Notes under the pieces: model-generated
The model's database searches: none
The model's input: the letters and a program-made list of their open reading frames with translations, nothing else
What the model was told of the DNA's origin: nothing
Origin: RGIG7111 sp036839975
GTDB lineage: Bacteria; Bacillota; Clostridia; Peptostreptococcales; Anaerovoracaceae
Direction: 5' to 3'
Length of the DNA: 64,000 nt
Assembly: GCA_036839975.1 (NCBI GenBank)
Contig: DAISVU010000002.1
Location: 108,564-172,563, forward strand
Translations under genes and position numbers: made by a program
Shown here: positions 26,431 through 35,536 of the stretch, piece after piece
How positions within the stretch are numbered: position 1 is the stretch's first letter
Layout: each line of letters begins with the position of its first letter

Positions 26431-27713
26431 TGGATATGATAAGAACGATTGCCAAGGCATGGAAGATAGAAGATCTTAAAAAAAAGATAATCTTCACATT
26501 GTTGATGCTAGTGGTCTTCAGGATAGGCTCTAACATTCCTGTGCCGGGAATAAACAGAAGCATATTATCAGAAGTTTTCAGTGGGGATGGCAATCTCTTT
26601 GAAATATTCGACATGTTTTCCGGCGGTGCATTCAGTAACTTTACTATATTTGCACTGAGTATAACTCCTTATATAACAGCGTCTATAATACTGCAGCTGC
26701 TCACCATAGCTGTTCCTACGCTTGAGAGACTTTCCAAGGAGGGCACTGAAGGCAGAAAGAAAATAACGCAGTACACGCGCTATCTTACTGTCGGGCTTGC
26801 AGTAATACAGGCAATAGGCATGACTATCGGTCTTTTCAACAAGGCTGTCATAGACAAGAGCCTTTTCTCTGTTACAACTATAGTCATTATACTTACAGCA
26901 GGAACAGCATTTCTTATGTGGCTTGGAGAAAAGATAAATGAGAGCGGTATAGGAAACGGAATATCACTGATAATATTTGGCGGTATAATTGCAAGAGTGC
27001 CTTCCGGAATAAGAACTGTTGCAAGCAAATATGAAGCGAAAGAGCTCAGTTTTATGACACTGATACTTATACTGATCGCGGCATTGCTCATCATCGTAGG
27101 TATCATAGCTGTACAGCAGGGAGAGCGAAGAATACCTGTTCAATATGCAAAGAGGGTCGTTGGAAGGAAGATGTACGGCGGACAGGCTACGCACATTCCT
27201 CTCAAAGTCAATCAGGCGGGAGTAATACCGGTAATATTTGCAATGTCATTTCTTGCCTTCCCGCTCACTGTCACATATTTTGCACCTTCTGATTCAAGCT
27301 TTACGGCTTGGGTAAATAAATGGCTGTCATACAATCAGTCACCGGGAGTCTGGGTGTACTCGATACTCAACATAGCTTTGATAATATTTTTCACTTATTT
27401 TTATACGTCTGTTACATTCAATCCTATGGAGGTGGCAAACAACATGAAGGCCAACGGAGGCTTCATACCGGGTATCAGACCCGGAAGAACTACGGTTGAG
27501 TATATGAACAGAGTAATGACACGCATAACATTCGTTGGAGCAGTCTTCCTCGCAGCAGTTGCTATATTGCCTACACTTGTAAGTACACTTACGGGATTGA
27601 GCATACACTTCGGCGGAACATCGCTTCTGATTGCCGTAGGTGTGGCGCTGGATACGATGAAGCAACTTGAAAATCAAATGGTAATGAGAAATTATCAGGG
27701 ATTCCTCGGTTAG
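26430..27713 (+). CDS. secY: Protein translocase subunit SecY
   Basis: 427-residue core of the Sec channel, ten membrane segments. The plug and lateral-gate regions are recognisable (GSNIPVPGIN; FSGGAFSNFTIFALSITPYITASI), as is the cytoplasmic loop that meets SecA and the ribosome (QQGERRIPVQYAKR). Coupled to rplO by a one-base overlap. Confidence 0.98.
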   Translation: MDMIRTIAKAWKIEDLKKKIIFTLLMLVVFRIGSNIPVPGINRSILSEVFSGDGNLFEIFDMFSGGAFSNFTIFALSITPYITASIILQLLTIAVPTLERLSKEGTEGRKKITQYTRYLTVGLAVIQAIGMTIGLFNKAVIDKSLFSVTTIVIILTAGTAFLMWLGEKINESGIGNGISLIIFGGIIARVPSGIRTVASKYEAKELSFMTLILILIAALLIIVGIIAVQQGERRIPVQYAKRVVGRKMYGGQATHIPLKVNQAGVIPVIFAMSFLAFPLTVTYFAPSDSSFTAWVNKWLSYNQSPGVWVYSILNIALIIFFTYFYTSVTFNPMEVANNMKANGGFIPGIRPGRTTVEYMNRVMTRITFVGAVFLAAVAILPTLVSTLTGLSIHFGGTSLLIAVGVALDTMKQLENQMVMRNYQGFLG

Positions 27714-27724
27714 GAGATGACAAG

Positions 27725-28369
27725 ATGAATCTGATATTATTAGGGCCTCCGGGTGCAGGCAAAGGCACTCAGGCTGAAAAAATCGTTGAAAAGTACAGCA
27801 TACCGCATATCTCGACAGGGGATATATTCAGGGAAAACATAAAAAAAGCCACCGCGCTCGGTAAAAAGGCGCAGGAGTACATGAATAAAGGTGAGCTGGT
27901 TCCTGACCGTTTGGTAATAGAAATCGCTGAGGACAGACTGAAAAATGATGACTGCAGAGAAGGATTTCTGCTTGACGGGTTTCCAAGAACTGTTGAACAG
28001 GCGGTAGCACTCGATGCATTTCTCTCAGATGAAGGGAAATGCGTGGACTACGTGCTCGATATAGATGTTGAGAAAGAAGAACTGATGAAGCGTCTTACGG
28101 GCAGGAGAGTATGCAAATCGTGCGGAGCAACGTTCAATGTGAGCGGTATGCCGCCTGAAAAAGACGGCATATGCGACAAATGCGGTGACGAATTGGTACA
28201 GAGAGCCGATGACACAGCAGAAACTGCAGAAAACAGGATCGAAGTATATAATTCACAAACCAAGCCTTTACTTGATTATTATGACAGATCCGGAAACATT
28301 GTGCATCTCGACGGCTCAATAGGACTTGAAAATCTGTTCGCGAAAATTTCAGGCATTCTGGGTGAATAA
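27725..28369 (+). CDS. adk: Adenylate kinase (zinc-lid type)
   Basis: Interconverts ATP + AMP with 2 ADP. The 214-residue protein has the P-loop GPPGAGKGT at residues 7-15, the AMP site (DGFPRTVEQA) and a long lid with CxxC ... CxxC (CKSCG, CDKCG), a structural zinc site typical of Gram-positive enzymes. It lies one base before map. Confidence 0.97.
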   Translation: MNLILLGPPGAGKGTQAEKIVEKYSIPHISTGDIFRENIKKATALGKKAQEYMNKGELVPDRLVIEIAEDRLKNDDCREGFLLDGFPRTVEQAVALDAFLSDEGKCVDYVLDIDVEKEELMKRLTGRRVCKSCGATFNVSGMPPEKDGICDKCGDELVQRADDTAETAENRIEVYNSQTKPLLDYYDRSGNIVHLDGSIGLENLFAKISGILGE

Positions 28370-28370
28370 A

Positions 28371-29123
28371 ATGATAATAATCAAATCCAAGGATGAGATA
28401 GATATAATGCGTGAGTCAGGCAGGGTGACAGGCTGGATACTGAAGGAGCTTGAAAATATTATAAAACCCGGAACTACGACTCTTGATATCGATGAATTCG
28501 TTGAAAGTACGATCAAAAAGTACAATATGATTCCGACGTTCAAAGGATATTACGGATATCCTGCCAACTGCTGTGTTTCTGTAAATGAAGAAGTCGTGCA
28601 CGGGATACCTTCAAAGCATAGAGTTCTTAAAGAAGGAGATATAGTAAGTGTCGATGTCGGAAGTACGCACATAGGATATGTGAGTGATGCGGCCAGGACA
28701 TACGGTGTGGGAAGTATCAGCGATAAGGCTCAGCACCTTATTGATGCAACCAGAGACAGCTTCTTTGCGGGCATTGAAAAATGCCGAGTAGGTTTCAGGC
28801 TTTCCGATATATCTAATGCGATACAGATTAAGGCTGAAGGAGAGGGTTTTTCGGTAATAAGGGATTACGTAGGTCACGGCGTCGGAAGGGACATGCACGA
28901 AGATCCGCAGATACCTAATTATGGTAAACCCGGCAGAGGACCGAGACTCGCTAAGGGAATGGTATTCGCAATTGAGCCTATGATAGTTGAAGGTTCATAT
29001 GATGTGGAAGTATTATCCGATGACTGGACTGTAGTCACAAAGGATAAAGGCATGGCCGCTCATTATGAAAATACTGTCGTAATAAACGACGGCGAGCCGG
29101 AACTGCTTACTTTGTACAAATAG
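28371..29123 (+). CDS. map: Methionine aminopeptidase, type I
   Basis: Removes the initiator methionine from nascent proteins. The 250-residue protein has the two-metal ligands in SVDVGSTHIGYVSDAAR (two Asp), GHGVGRDMHEDP (His), FAIEPM (Glu) and ENTVVIN (Glu). The ATG at 28371 is chosen over an earlier frame start at 28326 inside adk because the protein then begins MIIIKSKDEIDIMRESG, as in the family. Ribosome-binding sequence is weak (GGGTGAATAAA), which suggests coupling to adk. Confidence 0.96.
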   Translation: MIIIKSKDEIDIMRESGRVTGWILKELENIIKPGTTTLDIDEFVESTIKKYNMIPTFKGYYGYPANCCVSVNEEVVHGIPSKHRVLKEGDIVSVDVGSTHIGYVSDAARTYGVGSISDKAQHLIDATRDSFFAGIEKCRVGFRLSDISNAIQIKAEGEGFSVIRDYVGHGVGRDMHEDPQIPNYGKPGRGPRLAKGMVFAIEPMIVEGSYDVEVLSDDWTVVTKDKGMAAHYENTVVINDGEPELLTLYK

Positions 29124-29152
29124 AAATTAACCGCTGTCATTGGAGGTATATC

Positions 29153-29371
29153 ATGGCAAAGAAAGACGTAATTGAGGCTGAAGGCGTGGTTGTTGACGCG
29201 CAGCCAAATGCTATGTTCGTAGTGAAGCTGGAAACAGGACACGAAGTATTGGCACATGTTTCAGGTAAAATCAGAATGAACTTCATAAGGATCCTTCCGG
29301 GAGATAAAGTGAAGGTAGAGCTTTCACCTTATGATTTGACGCGCGGCAGGATCACGTGGAGAGACAAATAA
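29153..29371 (+). CDS. infA: Translation initiation factor IF-1
   Basis: 72-residue OB-fold factor (KKDVIEAEGVVVDAQPNAMF ... VELSPYDLTRGRITWR). TTGGAGGTATATC precedes the ATG. No KOW-domain protein gene lies between map and infA, unlike in several other clostridia. Confidence 0.98.
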   Translation: MAKKDVIEAEGVVVDAQPNAMFVVKLETGHEVLAHVSGKIRMNFIRILPGDKVKVELSPYDLTRGRITWRDK

Positions 29372-29397
29372 TCATTTTAAAGTAGGAGGTTTTTAAG

Positions 29398-29511
29398 ATG
29401 AAAATAAGAGCATCAGTAAAGCCTATCTGTGAAAAATGCAAGGTCATCAAGCGAAATGGCAAGGTAATGGTCATTTGCGAAAACCCTAAGCATAAGCAGA
29501 AACAGGGCTAA
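29398..29511 (+). CDS. rpmJ: 50S ribosomal protein L36 (zinc type)
   Basis: A 37-residue protein beginning MKIRASVKPICEKC with Zn ligands Cys11, Cys14, Cys27 and His32. TAGGAGGTTTTTAAG precedes the ATG. Its place between infA and rpsM is the standard one. Together with L32 and S14, this genome section encodes three zinc-type ribosomal proteins. Confidence 0.97.
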   Translation: MKIRASVKPICEKCKVIKRNGKVMVICENPKHKQKQG

Positions 29512-29606
29512 TTTTAAAAAGTTTTTAATGCATCCCCGTTTATATTGCGTCCGGGTGTATTGGTAACACCTTGCTGCGCGACGGAAGATGGGAACAGGAG
29601 GAAAAT

Positions 29607-29984
29607 ATGGCGCGAATAGCCGGAGTAGATTTACCAAATGACAAGAGGATAGAGATAGGTCTGACTTATATCTTCGGTATAGGCAGAGCGACTTCCAATG
29701 AGATCCTCTCAAAAGCCGGTGTAAATCCCGATGTAAGAGTTAAAGATCTTACAGAAGAAGAAGCCGGAAAAATCAGAAAGATCATTGATCAGGAGTATAT
29801 GGTAGAGGGCGATTTGAGAAGAGACACTTCACTCAATATCAAAAGACTCATGGAAATCGGATGTTACAGAGGCATCAGACACAGAAAGAGCCTTCCTGTC
29901 AGGGGTCAGAAGACCAAGACTAATGCAAGGACAAGGAAGGGTCCTAAAAAGACTGTAGGCCGTACAAAGAAGAAAGACGCATAG
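29607..29984 (+). CDS. rpsM: 30S ribosomal protein S13
   Basis: 125-residue S13 at the top of the 30S head, touching the P-site tRNA and L5. The ATG at 29607 follows ACAGGAGGAAAAT and gives the canonical MARIAGVDLPNDKR start; an earlier in-frame start at 29571 is in the intergenic leader. A short hairpin GGTGT/ACACC lies upstream at 29553-29569. Confidence 0.98.
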   Translation: MARIAGVDLPNDKRIEIGLTYIFGIGRATSNEILSKAGVNPDVRVKDLTEEEAGKIRKIIDQEYMVEGDLRRDTSLNIKRLMEIGCYRGIRHRKSLPVRGQKTKTNARTRKGPKKTVGRTKKKDA

Positions 29985-29998
29985 GAGGGCAGATATAA

Positions 29999-30397
29999 AT
30001 GGCAACAAATGTAAAAAAAGGTGCGCGTAAAAAGAAGAGAGAGCGCAAAAATATCGAAAAAGGCCAGGCGCATATACAGTCCACCTTTAACAATACGCTG
30101 GTTACACTGACAGATCTGTCGGGAAACGCACTTGCGTGGTCAAGCGCCGGTTCACTTGGATTTAAAGGTTCAAGAAAAGCTACGCCTTTTGCGGCTCAGA
30201 TGGCGGCAGAGGAAGCAGCTAAGGGTGCGATGGAGCACGGTCTTAAAACAGTTGAAGTATACGTTAAAGGTCCGGGATCCGGAAGAGAAGCGGCTATCAG
30301 AGCGCTTCAGAGTGCAGGACTTGAGATCACAATGATCAAGGATATCACGCCTATCCCGCACAACGGGTGCAGACCGCCGAAGAGAAGAAGAGTCTGA
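29999..30397 (+). CDS. rpsK: 30S ribosomal protein S11
   Basis: 132-residue S11 (HIQSTFNNTLVTLTDLSGN ... ITPIPHNGCRPPKRRRV), in the platform of the 30S subunit near the Shine-Dalgarno helix. Confidence 0.98.
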   Translation: MATNVKKGARKKKRERKNIEKGQAHIQSTFNNTLVTLTDLSGNALAWSSAGSLGFKGSRKATPFAAQMAAEEAAKGAMEHGLKTVEVYVKGPGSGREAAIRALQSAGLEITMIKDITPIPHNGCRPPKRRRV

Positions 30398-30419
30398 TTG
30401 AGAAAGGAGGAGTAAATAG

Positions 30420-31040
30420 ATGGCAAGATATACAGATGCAAACTGCAGATTGTGCAGACGTGAAGGACAGAAACTGTTCCTTAAAGGCGACAGATGCTAC
30501 AGCACTAAGTGTGCGCTGGAAAAAAGAAATTTCCCTCCTGGACAGCACGGTCAGGGAAGAAAAAAAATCTCTGAATACGGTCTGCAACTCAGAGAAAAAC
30601 AGAAAACAAAAAGATTTTACGGGCTGCAGGAAACACAGTTCAGAAATCTTTTCGATAAAGCTGCAAGAAAAAAGGGCATAACAGGTGAAAATCTGCTCAT
30701 ACTTCTTGAAACACGACTGGACAATGTTGTCTTCAGGCTTGGATTCGCTTCATCGCGAAAGGAAGCGAGACAACTTGTTACTCACGGACATTTTACAGTA
30801 AACGGCAGGAAAGTAGATATACCTTCTTACCAGGTGAAAGCAGGAGATATTATCAAGGTAAAGGAAAAGAGCGCAAGTTCACCTAAATTCAGAGAAATTA
30901 AAGACATGACAATAACGGTGCCTTCATGGGTAACTGTTGATGTGGACAAGCTTGAGGGTAAAGTCATCAGCATACCTTTAAGAGATGAAATAGACACTCC
31001 TGTAGCAGAGCACTTGATCGTCGAATTATATTCTAAATAA
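30420..31040 (+). CDS. rpsD: 30S ribosomal protein S4 (four-cysteine type)
   Basis: 206-residue S4, primary 16S binder and, in Escherichia coli, the repressor of the alpha operon. The N-terminal domain has Cys9, Cys12, Cys26 and Cys31, consistent with the Zn-binding S4 class. The S4 RNA-binding domain (RLDNVVFRLGFASSRKEARQ) follows. Confidence 0.97.
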   Translation: MARYTDANCRLCRREGQKLFLKGDRCYSTKCALEKRNFPPGQHGQGRKKISEYGLQLREKQKTKRFYGLQETQFRNLFDKAARKKGITGENLLILLETRLDNVVFRLGFASSRKEARQLVTHGHFTVNGRKVDIPSYQVKAGDIIKVKEKSASSPKFREIKDMTITVPSWVTVDVDKLEGKVISIPLRDEIDTPVAEHLIVELYSK

Positions 31041-31127
31041 TATAGCAGAAGTACTCGTTGTGCTTTTACAGCACACGGTGAGAAAATTTTTGTTAAAATT
31101 TTAGAGAAATGAAGGAGGTTTTTTATA

Positions 31128-32078
31128 GTGATAGAAATAGAAAAACCAACAATCGAATGCGAGTTTTCAGCAGATGATCCTAATTACGGAAAATTCATAG
31201 TAGAGCCGCTTGAGAGAGGATACGGCACCACGCTCGGGAACAGCCTGCGAAGGATACTGTTAAGTTCACTTCCGGGCACAGCGGTCATCTCTGTCAAAAT
31301 AGACGGGATTTTACATGAGTTTTCCACTATACCGGGCGCTAAGGAAGATGTTACGGAGATAATACTGAACCTTAAAAAGCTTGCTGTAAGACTAACCGGC
31401 AGTGATGATACTAAGAAGGCTATCATAAATGTCAGAGGTCCCAAAGAAGTCACTGCAGCTGACATCATGGCTGATGCGGACCTCGAGATATTCAATCCCG
31501 ATCTTCATATAGCGACTTTGGAAGACAACGCATCACTTATAATGGAGCTTGATCTGGTAAAAGGCAGAGGATATGTCTCTGCCGATCAGAACAAGACTGA
31601 AGAGACACCGATATCGGTCATTCCTGTGGACTCTATATTCACACCTGTAAAAAAAGTAAACTTCTCAGTTGAGGATACACGTGTCGGACAGGTTACGGAT
31701 TTTGACAGGCTCGTACTCGAGATATGGACTGACGGATCAATTGCTCCCACGGAGGGTATTTCGATCGGAGCCAAGATCATGCAGGAGCATCTTAATCTCT
31801 TCATAAAGCTTACGGATACTGCCGATTCTATGGAGTTCATGGTAGAAAAAGAAGAGGATCAGAAAGAAAAAGCTCTCGAAATGACGATAGAAGAACTGGA
31901 ACTTTCAGTTCGTTCATTCAACTGTCTAAAGAGAGCTTCAATTAATACGGTAGAGGAACTCACTCAAAAGTCTGAAGACGATATGATGAAAGTGCGTAAT
32001 CTCGGCAAAAAGTCACTGGATGAAGTAAAAAACAAGCTCGAGGAACTCGGCCTTGGACTCAGACAGAGCGACGAATAA
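31128..32078 (+). CDS. rpoA: DNA-directed RNA polymerase subunit alpha
   Basis: 316-residue alpha subunit: N-terminal dimerisation and assembly domain (GYGTTLGNSLRRILLSSLPG), linker, and C-terminal domain with the helix-hairpin-helix (MKVRNLGKKSLDEVKNKLEE) that binds UP elements and activators. The start is GTG at 31128, 8 bases after GAAGGAGG. The 87-base gap before it holds a small GTGCT/AGCAC hairpin. Confidence 0.98.
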   Translation: MIEIEKPTIECEFSADDPNYGKFIVEPLERGYGTTLGNSLRRILLSSLPGTAVISVKIDGILHEFSTIPGAKEDVTEIILNLKKLAVRLTGSDDTKKAIINVRGPKEVTAADIMADADLEIFNPDLHIATLEDNASLIMELDLVKGRGYVSADQNKTEETPISVIPVDSIFTPVKKVNFSVEDTRVGQVTDFDRLVLEIWTDGSIAPTEGISIGAKIMQEHLNLFIKLTDTADSMEFMVEKEEDQKEKALEMTIEELELSVRSFNCLKRASINTVEELTQKSEDDMMKVRNLGKKSLDEVKNKLEELGLGLRQSDE

Positions 32079-32099
32079 TACTACGAAAGGAGACGACAG

Positions 32100-32444
32100 A
32101 TGTCTGGATATAGAAAACTGGGCAGAGATACCGCTCACAGAAAGACGATGCTTAGAAACCTGGTAACAGATCTTTTCAGAGAAGAAAGAATATCTACTAC
32201 CGAGCATAGAGCGAAAGAAGCCGGAAGACAGGCAGAAAAGATGATCACGTTGGCAAAGCGCAATGATCTGCACGCGAGAAGACAGATACTTGCATATGTC
32301 TATGATGAAGACGTAGTTTCAAAACTTTTCGATGAGATTGCGCCTAAGTTTCAGGATCGTGACGGAGGTTATACCAGAATACTTAAACTTGGACCCCGAA
32401 GAGGGGACAATGCGGAAATGGTATTTCTCGAATTGGTTGAATAA
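32100..32444 (+). CDS. rplQ: 50S ribosomal protein L17
   Basis: 114-residue L17 (YRKLGRDTAHRKTMLRNLVT), last gene of the long ribosomal operon, followed 39 bases later by a clear terminator. Confidence 0.98.
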   Translation: MSGYRKLGRDTAHRKTMLRNLVTDLFREERISTTEHRAKEAGRQAEKMITLAKRNDLHARRQILAYVYDEDVVSKLFDEIAPKFQDRDGGYTRILKLGPRRGDNAEMVFLELVE

Positions 32445-32483
32445 TCAAGCAACTTGTCAGCAGCAGACTCCGAATTATACATA

Positions 32484-32519
32484 CCCTCTTTACGGTATAA
32501 ACGGTAAGGAGGGTTTTTT
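32484..32519 (+). terminator. Terminator of the S10-spc-alpha gene block
   Basis: A 10-bp stem CCCTCTTTAC/GTAAGGAGGG (one G-T pair) with a 10-base loop, then T6. No comparable terminator was seen between rpsJ and rplQ. Confidence 0.92.
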
Positions 32520-32556
32520 AATACAGTGAACAAACGGGCGCGGCTCAGAACGCTTA

Positions 32557-32583
32557 TCAGCACTCTACTCAAAAGAGTGCTGA
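32557..32583 (+). promoter_or_regulatory. CIRCE-like operator (HrcA binding site) of clpB
   Basis: TCAGCACTC, nine bases, GAGTGCTGA: arms and spacing match the CIRCE consensus TTAGCACTC-N9-GAGTGCTAA except in the two outermost positions of each arm. It lies just before the inferred clpB -35. There is no T-run, so it is not a terminator. Confidence 0.8.
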
Positions 32584-32589
32584 AAAGTA

Positions 32590-32618
32590 TTTACTTTTTG
32601 TTCTGACGGATGTACAAT
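32590..32618 (+). promoter_or_regulatory. Promoter of clpB
   Basis: TTTACT, 17 bases, TACAAT. The start site would be near 32625, about 43 bases before the ATG. Confidence 0.55.
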
Positions 32619-32667
32619 GTGTATAAAGTTGAAATGAATGATTGATAATTTTGGGAGAAAATTGACA

Positions 32668-35259
32668 ATGAATATAGAAAAATATACACAAAACGCACAG
32701 AGCGTGCTGATGGCTTGTCAGAATTTGGCCATACAGGAAGGCCATCAACAACTGGATGGTGAGCATCTCCACTTGGCCTTGCTGCAGCAGAGAGACGGGC
32801 TTATACCAAGGCTTTTAAAATTTATGGATAAGGATGTCGATGCTGTCGAAAGCAGAATAAAAGCCGAACTTGCAAAACTGCCTAAGGTGACGGGCGGGGG
32901 GGGCGATCTTTATACGACCAGAAGATTTCAGCAGATTCTGCTTGATGCCGAAAAGAAATCAAATGAATTTAAAGATGAGTACGTTGGCGTAGAACATCTT
33001 TATCTTGCGCTACTAGACGAACACGGAACACCGAGCGCCTCCATATTGAAAGAATTCGGCATCACAAAAGAGGACTTTATGAAAGAACTGAACAATGTGC
33101 GTGGAAATCAGAGAGTCACAAGCCGGAATCCGGAAGCCAATTATGATGCGCTTAATAAATACGGTCGCGATCTGGTGGAAATGGCGAAAGAGGGTAAACT
33201 CGATCCTGTAATAGGAAGAGATGCAGAAATACGACATACTGTACAGATACTTTCAAGAAGGACTAAGAACAACCCTGTGCTCATAGGTGAGCCGGGTGTC
33301 GGCAAGACAGCAGTTGTGGAAGGGCTTGCACAGAGAATATTAAACGGTGATGTGCCTGAAGGACTCAAGGACAAAACTATATTTGCGCTTGATATGGGCG
33401 CATTGATAGCAGGCGCCAAATTCAGAGGTGAATTTGAGGAACGGTTAAAAGCTGTAATAAATGAGATTGAAAAATCTGAGGGGCGGATACTTCTGTTCAT
33501 AGATGAAATACATAATATCGTAGGCGCAGGCAGGACCGAAGGGTCTATGGATGCAGGCAACCTGCTGAAGCCGAAGCTGGCAAGAGGCGAACTTCACTGC
33601 ATCGGGGCGACAACGCTTGATGAATACAGAAAGTATGTTGAAAAGGACGCTGCGCTAGAAAGAAGATTTCAGAAAGTATTTGTAGATCAGCCTACAGTTG
33701 AAGATACGATATCCATACTCAGAGGCCTTAAAGAAAGATTTGAAATACATCACGGCGTAAGAATCACTGACAATGCACTTATTGCATGTGCGACACTTTC
33801 GGACAGATATATAAGTGACAGATTTTTGCCTGATAAGGCTATCGACTTAATGGATGAGGCTGCGGCAAGGATAAGGACGGAAATAGACAGTATGCCTGCG
33901 GAACTCGATGAAATATCGAGAAAGATCATGCAGCTTGAGATCGAAAAGCAGGCGCTCGGTAAGGAGAGCGATGAAGCATCGAAAAAAAGGCTTGAGAACA
34001 TCGACAAAGAACTGTCTGAACTTAAAGAACGCAACGATCAGATGAGGATGCAGTGGGAAAGCGAAAAGAAGACTATTGCCGAATCAAAAGGCACAAAGCA
34101 GGAAATCGAGGATGTCAAGCATCAGATTGAAGATGCCGAAAGGAACTATGATCTTGAGAAACTTGCAGAATTGAAATACGGCAAACTGCCTGAACTTCAG
34201 AAAAAGCTGCGGGAAGAGCAGGAAGCCGCAAGCAGCGTCAAAGAAAACAGACTGCTGAAAGAAGAGGTCGGCGAAGAAGAGATTGCAGAAGCAATTTCAA
34301 ACTGGACGGGCATACCGGTAAGCAAGTTGGTGGAGACTGAACGCGAAAAGCTTCTTAAGCTGCCTATGATACTGCACAGGAGAGTTATTGGTCAGGAAGA
34401 AGGTATAAAGGCCGTTTCAGAGGCTGTTTTGAGGGCGAGAGCAGGTCTCAAGGATGAAAAAAAACCTATAGGATCCTTCATATTCCTGGGACCGACGGGT
34501 GTCGGCAAGACCGAGCTTGCAAAGGCTCTTTCGGAAGCGCTGTTCGATTCTGAAAAGAACATGATAAGAATAGACATGTCCGAGTACATGGAAAAGCATT
34601 CTGTGTCAAGGCTTATCGGAGCGCCTCCGGGATATGTCGGCTATGATGAAGGCGGTCAGCTGACTGAGGCGGTAAGAAGGAGACCTTACAGCGTGATTCT
34701 GTTCGATGAGATAGAAAAAGCTCATCCTGATGTTTTCAACATATTGCTTCAGCTGCTTGATGACGGCAGACTTACTGACAACCAGGGCAGAACAGTGGAT
34801 TTCAAAAATACCATAGTGATCATGACCTCCAACATAGGTTCCGGATATATGACGGATCATATAAGAGAAGACGGAACTGTTTCAGGCGGTGTCAAAGAAC
34901 ACGTAGTTGATGATATGAAGACACATTTCCGACCTGAATTCATAAACAGGATAGACGATATTGTGGTATTCTCACCATTGACAGAAGAAGAGATCGGAAA
35001 AATCGTGGACATCTCAATGAAAGAGATCGAGGAAAGACTTGCCCGCAGAAATATAAAACTCGATCTTACAGATGCCAGCAAAAAACTCATTGCAAAAGAA
35101 GCTTACTCACCGATATATGGAGCAAGACCTGTCAAGCGTTATCTGCAGCGCAACATTGAGACCAGAATCGCTGAAGGCATCATAAGAGGTGACATCATCG
35201 ATGGGCAGACTGTTACCATAGATGCAAAAAATGATCAGCAGGAATTTACAGCCATCTGA
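32668..35259 (+). CDS. clpB: ATP-dependent chaperone ClpB (disaggregase)
   Basis: An 863-residue Hsp100 protein that solubilises aggregates with DnaK. Domains: Clp N-terminal repeats (1-145), AAA1 with Walker A GEPGVGKTA and Walker B LLFIDEIHNIVGAG, the M-domain coiled coil (about 405-525) that distinguishes ClpB from ClpC, AAA2 with GPTGVGKTE and VILFDEIEKAHPD, and the C-terminal D2-small domain. The ATG at 32668 (after GGGAGAAAATTGACA) is preferred to one at 32638, which adds residues not seen in the family. A G8 tract near residue 77 keeps the frame. The CIRCE-like site upstream indicates heat control through HrcA. Confidence 0.96.
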   Translation: MNIEKYTQNAQSVLMACQNLAIQEGHQQLDGEHLHLALLQQRDGLIPRLLKFMDKDVDAVESRIKAELAKLPKVTGGGGDLYTTRRFQQILLDAEKKSNEFKDEYVGVEHLYLALLDEHGTPSASILKEFGITKEDFMKELNNVRGNQRVTSRNPEANYDALNKYGRDLVEMAKEGKLDPVIGRDAEIRHTVQILSRRTKNNPVLIGEPGVGKTAVVEGLAQRILNGDVPEGLKDKTIFALDMGALIAGAKFRGEFEERLKAVINEIEKSEGRILLFIDEIHNIVGAGRTEGSMDAGNLLKPKLARGELHCIGATTLDEYRKYVEKDAALERRFQKVFVDQPTVEDTISILRGLKERFEIHHGVRITDNALIACATLSDRYISDRFLPDKAIDLMDEAAARIRTEIDSMPAELDEISRKIMQLEIEKQALGKESDEASKKRLENIDKELSELKERNDQMRMQWESEKKTIAESKGTKQEIEDVKHQIEDAERNYDLEKLAELKYGKLPELQKKLREEQEAASSVKENRLLKEEVGEEEIAEAISNWTGIPVSKLVETEREKLLKLPMILHRRVIGQEEGIKAVSEAVLRARAGLKDEKKPIGSFIFLGPTGVGKTELAKALSEALFDSEKNMIRIDMSEYMEKHSVSRLIGAPPGYVGYDEGGQLTEAVRRRPYSVILFDEIEKAHPDVFNILLQLLDDGRLTDNQGRTVDFKNTIVIMTSNIGSGYMTDHIREDGTVSGGVKEHVVDDMKTHFRPEFINRIDDIVVFSPLTEEEIGKIVDISMKEIEERLARRNIKLDLTDASKKLIAKEAYSPIYGARPVKRYLQRNIETRIAEGIIRGDIIDGQTVTIDAKNDQQEFTAI

Positions 35260-35332
35260 TCTTAAAAGGTGTCAATATCCTGCGGTGAGCAGTGTTTAAA
35301 AATTGAGTGATCGTCCGCAGCACAGAACAGAT

Positions 35333-35383
35333 AAGGGACAAGGCAGACATATTATCGAATAAATTATATACGCCTTGTCCTTT
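35333..35383 (+). terminator. Candidate terminator after clpB
   Basis: A 12-bp stem AAGGGACAAGGC/GCCTTGTCCTTT (one G-T pair) with a 27-base loop. The T-run is short, so activity is uncertain. Confidence 0.45.
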
Positions 35384-35387
35384 GAGA

Positions 35388-35416
35388 TTGACGTTATTTT
35401 GCCTATTATATATAAT
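35388..35416 (+). promoter_or_regulatory. Promoter of the zinc-ribbon/YARHG gene
   Basis: TTGACG, 17 bases, TATAAT. It gives a leader of about 115 nt. Confidence 0.8.
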
Positions 35417-35536
35417 TAAACAATAAACAGTGACTTAAAATCTTTTTATGAAGACATGACGAAAAATCTCATAAAAATTATGCAGCGGATTGTATGATTT
35501 ATCAATGTTCCCGCTGAAGAAAGTCGAGGGTAGTTT

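Noticed and set aside
32557..32583. The inverted repeat as a second terminator after rplQ
   Set aside because: No T-run follows, and arms plus nine-base spacing match CIRCE instead.
32900..32914. G8 tract in clpB as a frameshift site
   Set aside because: The clpB frame reads straight through with normal family sequence on both sides.
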